DNA of 64,000 nucleotides from Vreelandella malpeensis (GTDB lineage Bacteria; Pseudomonadota; Gammaproteobacteria; Pseudomonadales; Halomonadaceae): positions 186,001-250,000 of the forward strand of contig NZ_WHVL01000006.1 in assembly GCF_020622355.1 (NCBI RefSeq), written 5' to 3'. The notes beneath the pieces were generated by a model that saw only the letters and a program-made list of their open reading frames with translations, did no database searches and had not been told where the DNA came from. A program made the translations under genes and the position numbers. Shown piece after piece: positions 42,136-50,322 of the stretch. Position 1 is the first letter of the stretch. Every line of letters begins with the position of its first letter.

Positions 42136-43332
42136 ATGCACGACGATTTTGAGGTCGCGAACTACTCGCTCGAGACGCTGGCCATTCGCGCCGGCCACGA
42201 GCGCACCTTCGAGCAGGAGCACGCCGAGCCGATCTTTCCTACCTCGAGCTTCGTCTACGAGAGCGCCGCTGAAGCGGCGCGCAAGTTCGGCGGCAAGGAG
42301 CCCGGCAACGTCTACTCGCGCTTCACCAACCCGACGGTGCATACCTTCGAGCGCCGCCTGGCGGCGCTCGAAGGCGGCGAACGCTGCGTGGCGACCAGCT
42401 CCGGCATGGCGGCGATCCTCTCCACGGCGCTGGCGCTGCTCTCTCAGGGTGACGAGATCGTCGCCTCCCGCTCGCTGTTCGGCTCGACGGTGAGCCTGTT
42501 CGACAAGTACCTGGGCAAGTTCGGCATCGTCACCCGCTACGTGGAGCTTTCCGACCTGGACGCCTGGGAGCAAGCGATCACCCCGGCGACTAGACTGCTG
42601 TTCGCCGAAACACCCTCCAACCCGCTTTCCGAGGTGGCCGACATCGCGGCACTTTCGGCGCTTGCCAAGAAGAGCGGGGCGCTGCTGGCGATCGACAACT
42701 GCTTTCTCACCCCGGCGCTTCAGCGACCGCTGGAGCTTGGGGCGGATCTGGTCATCCACTCCGCCACCAAGTACCTCGACGGCCAGGGGCGCGCCATTGG
42801 CGGCGCGGTGGTGGGGCGATCGACGCTTCTCGAGGAGGTCTTCGGCGTGGTGCGCACCTGCGGGCCGTGCCTGAGCCCCTTCAACGCCTGGATCTTTACC
42901 AAGGGGCTCGAGACGCTGTCGCTGCGCATGAAGGCCCATAGCGAGAACGCTCAGGCGCTCGCCGAGTGGTTGGCGGCGCACCCGGCGGTGGTCAAGGTGC
43001 ACTACAGCGGCCTGCCCAGCCACCCGCAGCACGCGCTGGCCAAGGCCCAGCAGCGCGGCTTCGGGGCAGTGCTGGGCGTCGAAGTCACGGGCGGCCAAGA
43101 GGGCGCCTGGCAGGTGATCGACGCCACGCGGCTCTTATCGATCACCGGTAACCTGGGCGATGTCAAGACGACCATCACTCACCCGGCGACCACGACTCAC
43201 GGCCGGCTGAGTGACGCCCAGCGCGAGGCTGCGGGCATCGCCCCCGGGCTGATCCGCATCGCGGTGGGGCTCGAGAGTCAGGAAGACATTCGTGCCGATC
43301 TCGCCCGGGGCCTGGATGCACTGGCCACCTGA
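42136..43332 (+). CDS. metZ: O-succinylhomoserine sulfhydrylase
   Basis: PLP enzyme of the Cys/Met metabolism family that makes homocysteine directly from O-succinylhomoserine and sulfide. The PLP lysine is Lys212 in HSATKYLDGQGR. The ATG at 42136 is supported by GGAAGGA five bases upstream; the ATG at 42130 would leave no spacing. The 398-residue product sits after purF as in Pseudomonas, where this gene is metZ; position and sequence favour it over metB or metC, but these paralogues are close. A terminator follows. No SAM riboswitch-like RNA is visible here. Confidence 0.9.
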   Translation: MHDDFEVANYSLETLAIRAGHERTFEQEHAEPIFPTSSFVYESAAEAARKFGGKEPGNVYSRFTNPTVHTFERRLAALEGGERCVATSSGMAAILSTALALLSQGDEIVASRSLFGSTVSLFDKYLGKFGIVTRYVELSDLDAWEQAITPATRLLFAETPSNPLSEVADIAALSALAKKSGALLAIDNCFLTPALQRPLELGADLVIHSATKYLDGQGRAIGGAVVGRSTLLEEVFGVVRTCGPCLSPFNAWIFTKGLETLSLRMKAHSENAQALAEWLAAHPAVVKVHYSGLPSHPQHALAKAQQRGFGAVLGVEVTGGQEGAWQVIDATRLLSITGNLGDVKTTITHPATTTHGRLSDAQREAAGIAPGLIRIAVGLESQEDIRADLARGLDALAT

Positions 43333-43355
43333 CGCGACATCCAATGCTGGTCTTG

Positions 43356-43380
43356 AAAACCCCACGTTGGTGGGGTTTTT
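43356..43380 (+). terminator. Intrinsic terminator of metZ
   Basis: A 10-bp stem, AAAACCCCAC/GTGGGGTTTT, with a GTTG loop and a final T-run. Confidence 0.9.
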
Positions 43381-43486
43381 CGCTTCACCGTGATGGTTTG
43401 CCAAGTCTCGTCTAGATGGATGGTAACGTTTAGCCGGTTAATCAATGGTTTTTACGAATGAAATGTCCTGCTTTTTTCAGCAGTAG

Positions 43487-43521
43487 TTCGAGCGGCGAAT
43501 CGCTATGCTCTATCGCTCGAA
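43487..43521. repeat. Inverted repeat upstream of the cytochrome b561 gene
   Basis: TTCGAGCG at 43487-43494 and CGCTCGAA at 43514-43521 are perfectly complementary around a 19-bp spacer. The surrounding 43381-43600 region is AT-richer than its neighbours and contains no gene. It may be an operator or an mRNA hairpin. Confidence 0.4.
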
Positions 43522-43600
43522 GTCGTTGAAACATTGATCAAAAAAATGCGGCAGGCGATGCATGCCGATCATGTAGGAAAGGCTGGATCAGGGGATGGGC

Positions 43601-44158
43601 ATGTGGCGTAACACGCGAAATGGTTGGGGAGTGGTGAGTATCTCGTTTCACTGGCTGAGTGCACTCGCCGTGATCGGCCTTTTCCTACTAGGCTGGTGGA
43701 TGACCGGCTTGGGTTATTACCACTCATGGTACAACCAGGCGCCATGGATCCATCGCTCGATCGGCATTCTGTTGCTACTGGTGACGGTGGGGCGAATGGC
43801 ATGGCGCTTGTTGAACGCGACACCCGCGGCCGAAGGGAGTCGCTTCGAGCGCATCGCCGCCCACTTGGGCCATATCGGTATTTACGTGCTGCTGCTGCTG
43901 GTCATGCTCAGCGGCTATATGATTTCTACTGCCAACGGGCGCGGGGTCAGCGTGTTCGGCTGGTTCGAGATGCCGGCCTTGCTCCACGGCTTGCCCAACC
44001 AGGCAAGCATTGCCGGCGACATCCACTGGTACAGCGCGGTGCTTTTGCTTATCGTCGCCGCGGGCCACGCTTTAGCGGCCATCAAGCATCATTTTCACGA
44101 TCGCCACCGCACCTTGGTGCGGATGGTGAACCCGGCGCACAGCCGCCGCCCCGGCTGA
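43601..44158 (+). CDS. Cytochrome b561 family protein
   Basis: A di-haem, four-helix inner-membrane electron carrier of the bacterial b561 (CybB) type. About 185 residues with helices near 15-36, 50-66, 87-108 and 146-165. Candidate haem-ligand histidines are in SFHWLSAL, WIHRSIGIL, GDIHWYSAV and AAGHALAAIKHHF. I prefer ATG 43601 because CAGGGG lies six bases upstream; ATG 43595 abuts it. It precedes a YceI-family gene, a frequent pairing suggesting shared handling of a lipidic or quinone substrate. Confidence 0.88.
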   Translation: MWRNTRNGWGVVSISFHWLSALAVIGLFLLGWWMTGLGYYHSWYNQAPWIHRSIGILLLLVTVGRMAWRLLNATPAAEGSRFERIAAHLGHIGIYVLLLLVMLSGYMISTANGRGVSVFGWFEMPALLHGLPNQASIAGDIHWYSAVLLLIVAAGHALAAIKHHFHDRHRTLVRMVNPAHSRRPG

Positions 44159-44223
44159 ACGATTTCCCAACGAGGGGCGCCCTGGCGCCTCGACCCCCAG
44201 CAAGGAAAGAGAGGAGTTGTCCC

Positions 44224-44808
44224 ATGTTGAAGAAAAGTCTGCTTGCAAGCGCTGTTGCCGCCGCTGCCCTGATTCCGTTGAGCCAGGCTCAGGCTGCCGA
44301 CTACGTGATCGATACCGAAGGCCAGCACGCCTTCGTCCAGTTCAAGATCAGCCACCTCGGCATGTCCTACATCCTGGGCAGCTTCGAGGAGTTCAGCGGC
44401 GATTTCACCTTCGATGAAGACGACCTGGACGCCTCGAGCGTCAACGTCGAGGTGCAGATCGATAGCCTCAACTCCAACCACGCCGAGCGCGATCGCCACA
44501 TCCTGAGCGGCGACTTCCTGAATGCCAGCGAGTACCCGACCGCCACCTTTACCTCCACCGGTTTCGAGTCCACCGGCGACGACGAAGGCACCCTCACCGG
44601 TGAGCTGACCCTGCACGGCGAGACCCAGGAAATCGAGATGCCGGTCACGCTGATCGGCCAGGGCGAAGACCCCTGGGGCAACTACCGCGCCGGCTTCGAG
44701 GGCAGCACCACTCTCGTGCTCGACGACTACGGTATCGACATGAGCGACTTCCCGGAAGCCATGCACGAGCTCGAGCTCTACGTGACCTTCGAAGGTATCC
44801 GCCAGTAA
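44224..44808 (+). CDS. yceI: YceI family periplasmic protein
   Basis: A secreted lipocalin-like protein that in homologues binds a polyprenoid. The signal peptide ends LSQAQAADYVID (cleavage about residue 23). The mature domain has the family start VIDTEGQHAFVQFKISHLGMSYILGSF and the conserved FLNASEYPTATFTS. The 194-residue protein is notably acidic. GAGGAG lies seven bases from the ATG. Probably co-transcribed with the b561 gene 65 bp upstream. Confidence 0.93.
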   Translation: MLKKSLLASAVAAAALIPLSQAQAADYVIDTEGQHAFVQFKISHLGMSYILGSFEEFSGDFTFDEDDLDASSVNVEVQIDSLNSNHAERDRHILSGDFLNASEYPTATFTSTGFESTGDDEGTLTGELTLHGETQEIEMPVTLIGQGEDPWGNYRAGFEGSTTLVLDDYGIDMSDFPEAMHELELYVTFEGIRQ

Positions 44809-44820
44809 CAGCGGTGTGTT

Positions 44821-44858
44821 AAAAACGCCACCACTCCGATCGGGGTGGTGGCGTTTTT
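44821..44858 (+). terminator. Intrinsic terminator of the b561-yceI unit
   Basis: A 17-bp near-perfect stem (44821-44837 with 44842-44858), GATC loop, A5 on the left and T5 on the right. Confidence 0.92.
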
Positions 44859-44897
44859 GCGTTGTGACGCATCGAATTTTCAACGAGGAGAGACGCG

Positions 44898-46238
44898 TTG
44901 GCCGTTTTCAGGCACTCCCTGGCGATTACCCTGTGGCGCCAGACCTGGCCCATGGCGATCGGCGTTCTGGCCCTGCTGGGGTTTCAACTGGTGGACAGCG
45001 CCTTCATCGCCAGGCTCGGTACCGCGCCCCTGGCTGCCCAGTCGTTCACCTTTCCACTGTCGTTTCTGATCATCGGCGTCCAAGTGGGCATGGGCATCGC
45101 TATCGCCGCGCTGATATCGCGCGCGCTGGGCGCCGGAGAAATCGCGCGTGCCAGGCGCCTGGGGACCCTGGTACTGCTCTTCGGCGGCGGCGTCATCGGT
45201 GTGCTGGCGCTGCTCTTGTGGGTCGTGCAGGTGCCGGTCTTCACGCTCCTGGGGGCCGATGAAGGCGCGCTTGACTATATCCGCCGCTACTGGGGACCTC
45301 AGCTCTTCTCCTCCTGGCTCGGGGCGCTGCTCTACTTCGTCTATAGCCTGTTTCGCGCCCACGGCGACACGCGCCTGCCGGGCAAGATGATGGTGCTCAG
45401 CAGCTTCGTCAATCTGGCGCTCGATCCGCTGTTGATCTTCGGGGTCGGCGACTGGCCGGGGCTTGGGCTCCCGGGTGCGGCCTGGGCGACTGCCATCGCT
45501 TTTGGCGTAGGGCTGTGGGTAGTCGGACGCAAGCTCGTTGGCAAGCGATGGCTGGCCCGCGAGGGCGTACTCGACGAAGCGCACGCCTCGGCGCGCGGGT
45601 TTCTCGGCATCGCGGGGCCGGCGATGATCGGCCAGCTGATGCCGCCGCTGGCGGCGATGCTGGCGATCTCCGCGGTGGCCGGGCTTGGCGACGTTCAGGT
45701 GGCCGCCTGGGGACTCGCCAACCGGCTGGAGACGGTGTCGCTGATGGTGATCCTGGCGATGACCATGTCGCTGCCGCCCTGGCTCGGGCGCTGCTTCGGT
45801 GCCGGCGACTGGACACAGATCCACGCGCTCATGAGCCTGGCGCTCAAGGTGGCGGTGTGCTGGCAACTGGCGCTGGGCGTGTTGCTGGCGCTGGGGGCCC
45901 CGTTCGTGGCTGATGTGTTGGCGGGCAGCCCGGATGTACGGGAGGCGCTGACGCTGTTGATTCGCTTCCTGCTGCCCAGCTACGCAGCGCTCGGGGTGTG
46001 CATGCTGGTGGTATCCGCCGGCAACGCACTGGGCTGGCCGCTGCGCGCCATGCTGCTGTCAAGCGCCCGGCTGTTCGCGTTCTACCTGCCTTGCCTGTGG
46101 ATCGGGGCCGCGCTTTACGGCTGGACGGGACTCGCCGCCGGAGCAGCGGCGGGTAACGTGTTGGCGGGGCTCGCCGCCTGGTACCTGCTGCGGCGAATCC
46201 TTTCGCGCCCGCAGCGGCGGGCACGAGCGCCGGGCTAG
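44898..46238 (+). CDS. MATE family efflux transporter
   Basis: A 446-residue polytopic protein with twelve predicted helices and MATE features: an N-terminal WPMAIGVLALLGFQLVDSAFIARLG and the mirrored second half beginning GPAMIGQLMPPL. MATE proteins export drugs or metabolites by Na+ or H+ antiport. The start codon is probably TTG at 44898, because GAGGAG is seven bases upstream and the next ATG (44952) would cut into the first helix. Substrate unknown. It converges on the NCS2 permease gene with overlapping 3' ends. Confidence 0.87.
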   Translation: MAVFRHSLAITLWRQTWPMAIGVLALLGFQLVDSAFIARLGTAPLAAQSFTFPLSFLIIGVQVGMGIAIAALISRALGAGEIARARRLGTLVLLFGGGVIGVLALLLWVVQVPVFTLLGADEGALDYIRRYWGPQLFSSWLGALLYFVYSLFRAHGDTRLPGKMMVLSSFVNLALDPLLIFGVGDWPGLGLPGAAWATAIAFGVGLWVVGRKLVGKRWLAREGVLDEAHASARGFLGIAGPAMIGQLMPPLAAMLAISAVAGLGDVQVAAWGLANRLETVSLMVILAMTMSLPPWLGRCFGAGDWTQIHALMSLALKVAVCWQLALGVLLALGAPFVADVLAGSPDVREALTLLIRFLLPSYAALGVCMLVVSAGNALGWPLRAMLLSSARLFAFYLPCLWIGAALYGWTGLAAGAAAGNVLAGLAAWYLLRRILSRPQRRARAPG

Positions 46239-47716
46239 CGCAGCGGCGTCTTCTGCAACGAGAAGTAGGCGAACAGCAGCGCCATGGCGAGATAACCCAT
46301 GACGAACTGCGGTGCGGCGTTCAGGGCGAGCGCCGGAGCATGCATCAAGCCGACGAAGGAGAGTCCGGCGGCGATCAGCGCGAAGACCGCCGCCTTGCGG
46401 AACTGGTGATCGATCGCCGAAACCGTCATCGCCCCGAGCAGGATCGCCATGAACATCGCTCCCTGGCCCACACCGACGATGGCCGGCGAGATACCGCTGA
46501 CGACCTCTTCGGCGCCGCGGTTGAAGCGCGTCATCACGTAGTTGGCGAAGTAGGGCAGCATGGCCAGCGCCACCGCCGGGTAGTAACGGGTATCGTTGGC
46601 CTGAAAGGCCGTGGCGATCATCGAGATGCCCACGAACACCAGGATCGGGGCGACCACCGAGACGGGAATGATCGCGGCGAGCGCGGCGATCAGCCCGAGC
46701 ATCGTCGCCAGGCCATAGACCGCCCCGTTGAGCAGGCTATAGCCGCGCCCGGCGCCCATCCACTTGGCACCGACGGTGGCGATGTAGACCGTGGTCGGAA
46801 ACACGCCGCCGAACAGCGCGCCGATCATGGTGCCGGCGCCGTCCACCGCCTGGCACTCGCGCACGTCGTACTTGTCGCCCGCGGCTTCCATTGCCTCGAC
46901 ATTGTTCATCGTCTCGATGGCGTTGTAGAGCGTGATCGGCAGCACCACGGTGAGGATGGCGAGCATGCCGGTCAGCAGGAAGACCAGGCCTTCCCACCAG
47001 GCGGCGTTGGGCAGCAACGGGTAGAAGCCCAGATGGGTGAAAGCGTCGCTGAAACGCTCGCCGCCGGCATCGTCGATCAGGTAGGCAAGCGCCGTGCCGA
47101 TCACGATGGCGAACAGCGAGGTGGGCAGCCTGAACGGCATGGCCACGCGCGCCACCAGACCCACGATAGTGATGGCCAGCACCACCAGGCCGATGACCGG
47201 CATTTCCAGCGTCTTGAACAGCATCTCGCCGGCGATGAAGGTGAGCGCTACCCCGGCGACCGCGCCTAGCATTGCCGCTCGCGGAAGGTGGTGCTGAACG
47301 AAGCGACCCACCAGGCTGACCAGCACCTCGATGGCGCCGCTGATGAAGCAGGCGGCGACGGCCACCTTCCAGGCGAGCTCGGCGTCGCCGGTGAGCTGCT
47401 TGGCGGGCAGCAGCACGCCGAACAGGAAGACGAACATCACCGGCGTCGAGATGCCGTAGGAGAGCGCAGTGACGTCGGTGCGCTGTTCGCGTCGCGCCAG
47501 GCGCGCTGCGCTCCAGGCGTAGTAGAAATTGCCCACCATCACGGCCACTGCCGCGCCGGGCAGTACCTGGCCGTAGACGATCTCGGCAGGAAAGCCGAGG
47601 CTCAGCATTGTGATCGCGATGATCACGAAGTTGGCGATGTTGTTCTGAAAGAGGGCGAAGAAAGCGTCGGTGTCTTCCTTCTTGTACCAAGGGTAGCGTA
47701 TGCCGTGGGCCGCCAT
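46235..47716 (-). CDS. NCS2-type (xanthine/uracil/adenine) permease family transporter
   Basis: A 493-residue inner-membrane protein with about twelve to fourteen helices. It has the NCS2 signatures of the AzgA-like subgroup: QNNIANFVIIAITML near the N-terminus, TALSYGISTPVMFVF, and GALFGGVFPTTVYIATVGAKWMGAGRG in the second half. The family moves nucleobases with H+ or Na+. Specificity cannot be read. The start has AGAGG six bases upstream. Its last 4 bp overlap the end of the MATE gene. Confidence 0.85.
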   Translation of the reverse strand: MAAHGIRYPWYKKEDTDAFFALFQNNIANFVIIAITMLSLGFPAEIVYGQVLPGAAVAVMVGNFYYAWSAARLARREQRTDVTALSYGISTPVMFVFLFGVLLPAKQLTGDAELAWKVAVAACFISGAIEVLVSLVGRFVQHHLPRAAMLGAVAGVALTFIAGEMLFKTLEMPVIGLVVLAITIVGLVARVAMPFRLPTSLFAIVIGTALAYLIDDAGGERFSDAFTHLGFYPLLPNAAWWEGLVFLLTGMLAILTVVLPITLYNAIETMNNVEAMEAAGDKYDVRECQAVDGAGTMIGALFGGVFPTTVYIATVGAKWMGAGRGYSLLNGAVYGLATMLGLIAALAAIIPVSVVAPILVFVGISMIATAFQANDTRYYPAVALAMLPYFANYVMTRFNRGAEEVVSGISPAIVGVGQGAMFMAILLGAMTVSAIDHQFRKAAVFALIAAGLSFVGLMHAPALALNAAPQFVMGYLAMALLFAYFSLQKTPLR

Positions 47717-47786
47717 GAAATGCCTCTAGGATAAAAAGCCGCCGTGTCGTTGGCGACTTGACTAATCGGTCAGTTTTTTCGGATTC

Positions 47787-47821
47787 AAAACGAAAGCGCC
47801 CGGGCACAAGGCCCGGGCGCT
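47787..47821 (-). terminator. Intrinsic terminator of the aminotransferase gene
   Basis: A perfect 11-bp GC-rich stem (47795-47805 with 47811-47821) read on the minus strand is followed by TTTCGTTTT. It separates the aminotransferase from the downstream permease gene. Confidence 0.85.
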
Positions 47822-47837
47822 TCGAGGGAGTGGTACG

Positions 47838-49028
47838 TTACTCGTTGACGGCGGCGATCGCCTTGGCGAGATAGGGCAGGTTCTCCTTGGAGAAGCCGGC
47901 CACGTTGGCGCGTCCCGAGCGCACCATGTAGATGCCGAACTCGTCGCGCAGGCGATCCACCTGCTCCGGTGTCAGGCCAGTGTAGGAGAACATGCCGCGC
48001 TGCTCGGCGACGCAGGCGTACTTGTCCGCCAGGCCGTACGGCGCGAGCGCCTCGACGAACTCGCGGCGCAGTGTGTTGATGCGATCGCGCATCTCGGTCA
48101 GCTCCTCGCGCCACATCGCCGTGAGTTCGGTATCACTCAGGATGGTGCTGACGATGGCACCGCCATGGGCCGGCGGGTTGGAGTAGTTCTCGCGGGCGAC
48201 GATGGCGACCTGGGAGCGGACGTTCTCCATCTGCTCCTCGTCCTTCGCTACCAGGATCAGGCAGCCCGTACGTTCGCAGTAGATACCGAAGTTCTTCGAG
48301 CAGGAGCTAGTGATGATGACCTCGTCGAGGTTCTCGGCCAGCAGACGTACGCCGAAGGCATCCTCTTCGAGCCCTTCGCCGAAGCCCTGGTAGGCGAAAT
48401 CCACCAGCGGCAGCAGCTTGCGCTGCTTGAGGATGTCGAGCACTTCGCGCCACTGCTCCTGGGAGAGATCAAAGCCGGTAGGATTATGGCAGCAGGCGTG
48501 CAGCACCACCACATCGCCTTCCGGGATCTGCTTGAGCGCGTTGACCATGCCGTCGAAGTCCAGGCGATTGTCCGCGTCGACGTAGGGATACTTGTGCAGC
48601 TCAATGCCGGCCGAGGTGAAGATGCCGTGATGGTTCGGCCAAGTGGGGTCGCTCACCCAGATGCCCTTGCCAGGCATCTGGCTTGCGATGAAGTCCGCCG
48701 CCAGGCGCAGCGCGCCGGTGCCGCCCGGAGACTGGGTGGCGCTGGCGCGCTTGGCGGCCAGTACCGGTGAGCCTTCGCCGAGCACGATCGGCAGCACGAC
48801 CTCGCCGTAGGCGGGGGCACCGTGGGAGCCGATGTAGGTCTTGGTGGTCTCGTTCTCGAGCAGGCGGAACTCTGCTTCCTTGACGGCGCGCATGACCGGC
48901 GTATTGCCCTGGGCATCGCGGTATACGCCAACGCCCAGATCCACTTTCTGGGGATTGGTGTCCTTCTTGAAAGCTTCGATCAGTCCTAGAATGGCGTCTC
49001 CCGGGACCCGCTCAATATGCTCGAACAT
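47838..49028 (-). CDS. Aromatic/aspartate class I aminotransferase
   Basis: PLP enzyme of the AspC/TyrB branch that transfers amino groups between aspartate or aromatic amino acids and 2-oxoglutarate. The PLP lysine is Lys245 in SSCSKNFGIYCERTG; CHNPTG and GMFSYTGL are typical of this branch. ATG 49028 (MFEHIERVPGD) matches the family; the frame opens to 49088 without a ribosome site. The product is 396 residues. AspC and TyrB cannot be told apart by eye, so no symbol is given. Confidence 0.92.
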   Translation of the reverse strand: MFEHIERVPGDAILGLIEAFKKDTNPQKVDLGVGVYRDAQGNTPVMRAVKEAEFRLLENETTKTYIGSHGAPAYGEVVLPIVLGEGSPVLAAKRASATQSPGGTGALRLAADFIASQMPGKGIWVSDPTWPNHHGIFTSAGIELHKYPYVDADNRLDFDGMVNALKQIPEGDVVVLHACCHNPTGFDLSQEQWREVLDILKQRKLLPLVDFAYQGFGEGLEEDAFGVRLLAENLDEVIITSSCSKNFGIYCERTGCLILVAKDEEQMENVRSQVAIVARENYSNPPAHGGAIVSTILSDTELTAMWREELTEMRDRINTLRREFVEALAPYGLADKYACVAEQRGMFSYTGLTPEQVDRLRDEFGIYMVRSGRANVAGFSKENLPYLAKAIAAVNE

Positions 49029-49159
49029 GTAGACCACTACCTCGTTAGGCGATGACTGGAAAGGATGTGCAGCGCTTAATGATGCCACCGTGGTAGAAGA
49101 ACTGCCACACCGCGCGGGTGCGAATAGGCCACAAATTCAAGCAGTGGCCTCAAGCGGGT

Positions 49160-50062
49160 TCAGGCAATGGGGTAGACGCAGTCACGACCGGTATCCTTGG
49201 CCCGGTAGAGCGCCTGATCGGCGCGTTTGAGCAGGGTGGTCAACGCCTCGTCCGGGCGATATTCGGCAACGCCGATGCTGACCGTGACCTCGCCAACGCC
49301 GGTACCCAGGTCAAGCCGTGCGATGGCATCGCGAACGCGGTCGGCGATGCAGCGACAGTGGCTCAGGGGGGTGCGCGGCGCCACTACCACGAACTCTTCA
49401 CCGCCCAGGCGCGCCATCAGATCGCTTGCACGCAGAAGTTGCTGCGTCTGTTGCGCCAACGAGCGCAGGATCTCGTCGCCCCGAGCGTGGCCGTGGCGAT
49501 CGTTGAAGCGCTTGAAGAAGTCCACGTCGATCATCATCACCGACAAGGGCGTCGCCTCCTCGCGGCTTTGCTGGGCACGACGCTTGAGCTCCATCATCAA
49601 ACGGCGCCGGTTGGCGAGTCCGGTGAGAAGGTCGGTATGGCAGCGCTTCTCGAGACGCTGCTCGTGAGCGACCTGGCCTGTGACGTCCATCATCAGCCCG
49701 TTCCATGTCACGCCGTCCACGTTTCGCTCGGGGAGGGCGCTCACGCCGACCCAGCACAGTCGATGCTGGGGGTGGACGATGCGAAAGCGGGTCGACAGCG
49801 GCACCAGCCAGCGCGCCGAGCGCTCGATCGCGGTTTCGATGGCAGGCCAATGCTCGCCGGCCAGCGTCTGGATGACCGGCGCGGCATCCTCCCCCAGGCG
49901 CACCCGATCCAGGCGCTCGAGAATACTGCCACCCCCTTCGAGGTAGCGAAACTGTAGTCGCCCGTTGCGGTCGCGATGAAGCTGGAAGATGACGCCTGGC
50001 AGATGCGCTAGCAGGCGCTCTGCGCTGAGAAGAGCGGTGGAAGGTGTGTCGTGCACGAGCAT
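49160..50062 (-). CDS. Diguanylate cyclase (GGDEF domain with PAS-like N-terminus)
   Basis: Predicted to make cyclic di-GMP from two GTP. The C-terminal GGDEF domain has an active-site GGEEF, the DVDFFKRFNDRHGHARGDEIL metal/nucleotide region, and an intact inhibitory I-site RASD five residues before GGEEF. The N-terminal ~130 residues look PAS-like (PGVIFQLHRDRNGRLQFRYLEGG). No membrane segment. The start at 50062 has AAGGGA six bases upstream. Product 300 residues. PNAG synthesis by PgaCD is c-di-GMP-dependent in E. coli, so a functional link to the pga operon is possible but unproven. Confidence 0.92.
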   Translation of the reverse strand: MLVHDTPSTALLSAERLLAHLPGVIFQLHRDRNGRLQFRYLEGGGSILERLDRVRLGEDAAPVIQTLAGEHWPAIETAIERSARWLVPLSTRFRIVHPQHRLCWVGVSALPERNVDGVTWNGLMMDVTGQVAHEQRLEKRCHTDLLTGLANRRRLMMELKRRAQQSREEATPLSVMMIDVDFFKRFNDRHGHARGDEILRSLAQQTQQLLRASDLMARLGGEEFVVVAPRTPLSHCRCIADRVRDAIARLDLGTGVGEVTVSIGVAEYRPDEALTTLLKRADQALYRAKDTGRDCVYPIA

Positions 50063-50267
50063 GCGTGATCCCTTCGCAATACGTGGTGGTCGGCAATCGA
50101 TAAGAGAGGATAGCGTCAAACCCGGCGCAGCGATGTAAGCCTTCTGCCATGATTGACGAAAGAAGTTATATCTTTTTGGAATATAAAATGACGGTTAAGC
50201 GGCAGGATGGCAGGGTACGACGCGGGTTTTTCGTGAATTACTGGCGGGTAGCGTCCGAGTTAACTAC

Positions 50268-50302
50268 GTTTTTGAAGATAAACCAAGTTTTTGAAGATAA
50301 AC
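50268..50302 (+). repeat. Perfect 16-bp direct repeat in the leader of the coiled-coil gene
   Basis: GTTTTTGAAGATAAAC occurs at 50268-50283 and again at 50287-50302, separated by CAA. It lies 21 bp upstream of the ATG at 50323, in a 260-bp AT-rich intergenic region. It may be a paired regulator site or a recent local duplication. Confidence 0.9.
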
Positions 50303-50322
50303 AAATCGTTCAGGGACGCAAT

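Noticed and set aside
43624..44223. Long upstream extension of the YceI frame
   Set aside because: Overlaps the cytochrome b561 gene; the signal peptide and ribosome site fix the start at 44224.
50149..50322. In-frame 58-codon N-terminal extension of the coiled-coil protein
   Set aside because: It runs through AT-rich leader and the 16-bp direct repeat, has no ribosome site, and the ATG at 50323 has a good one.
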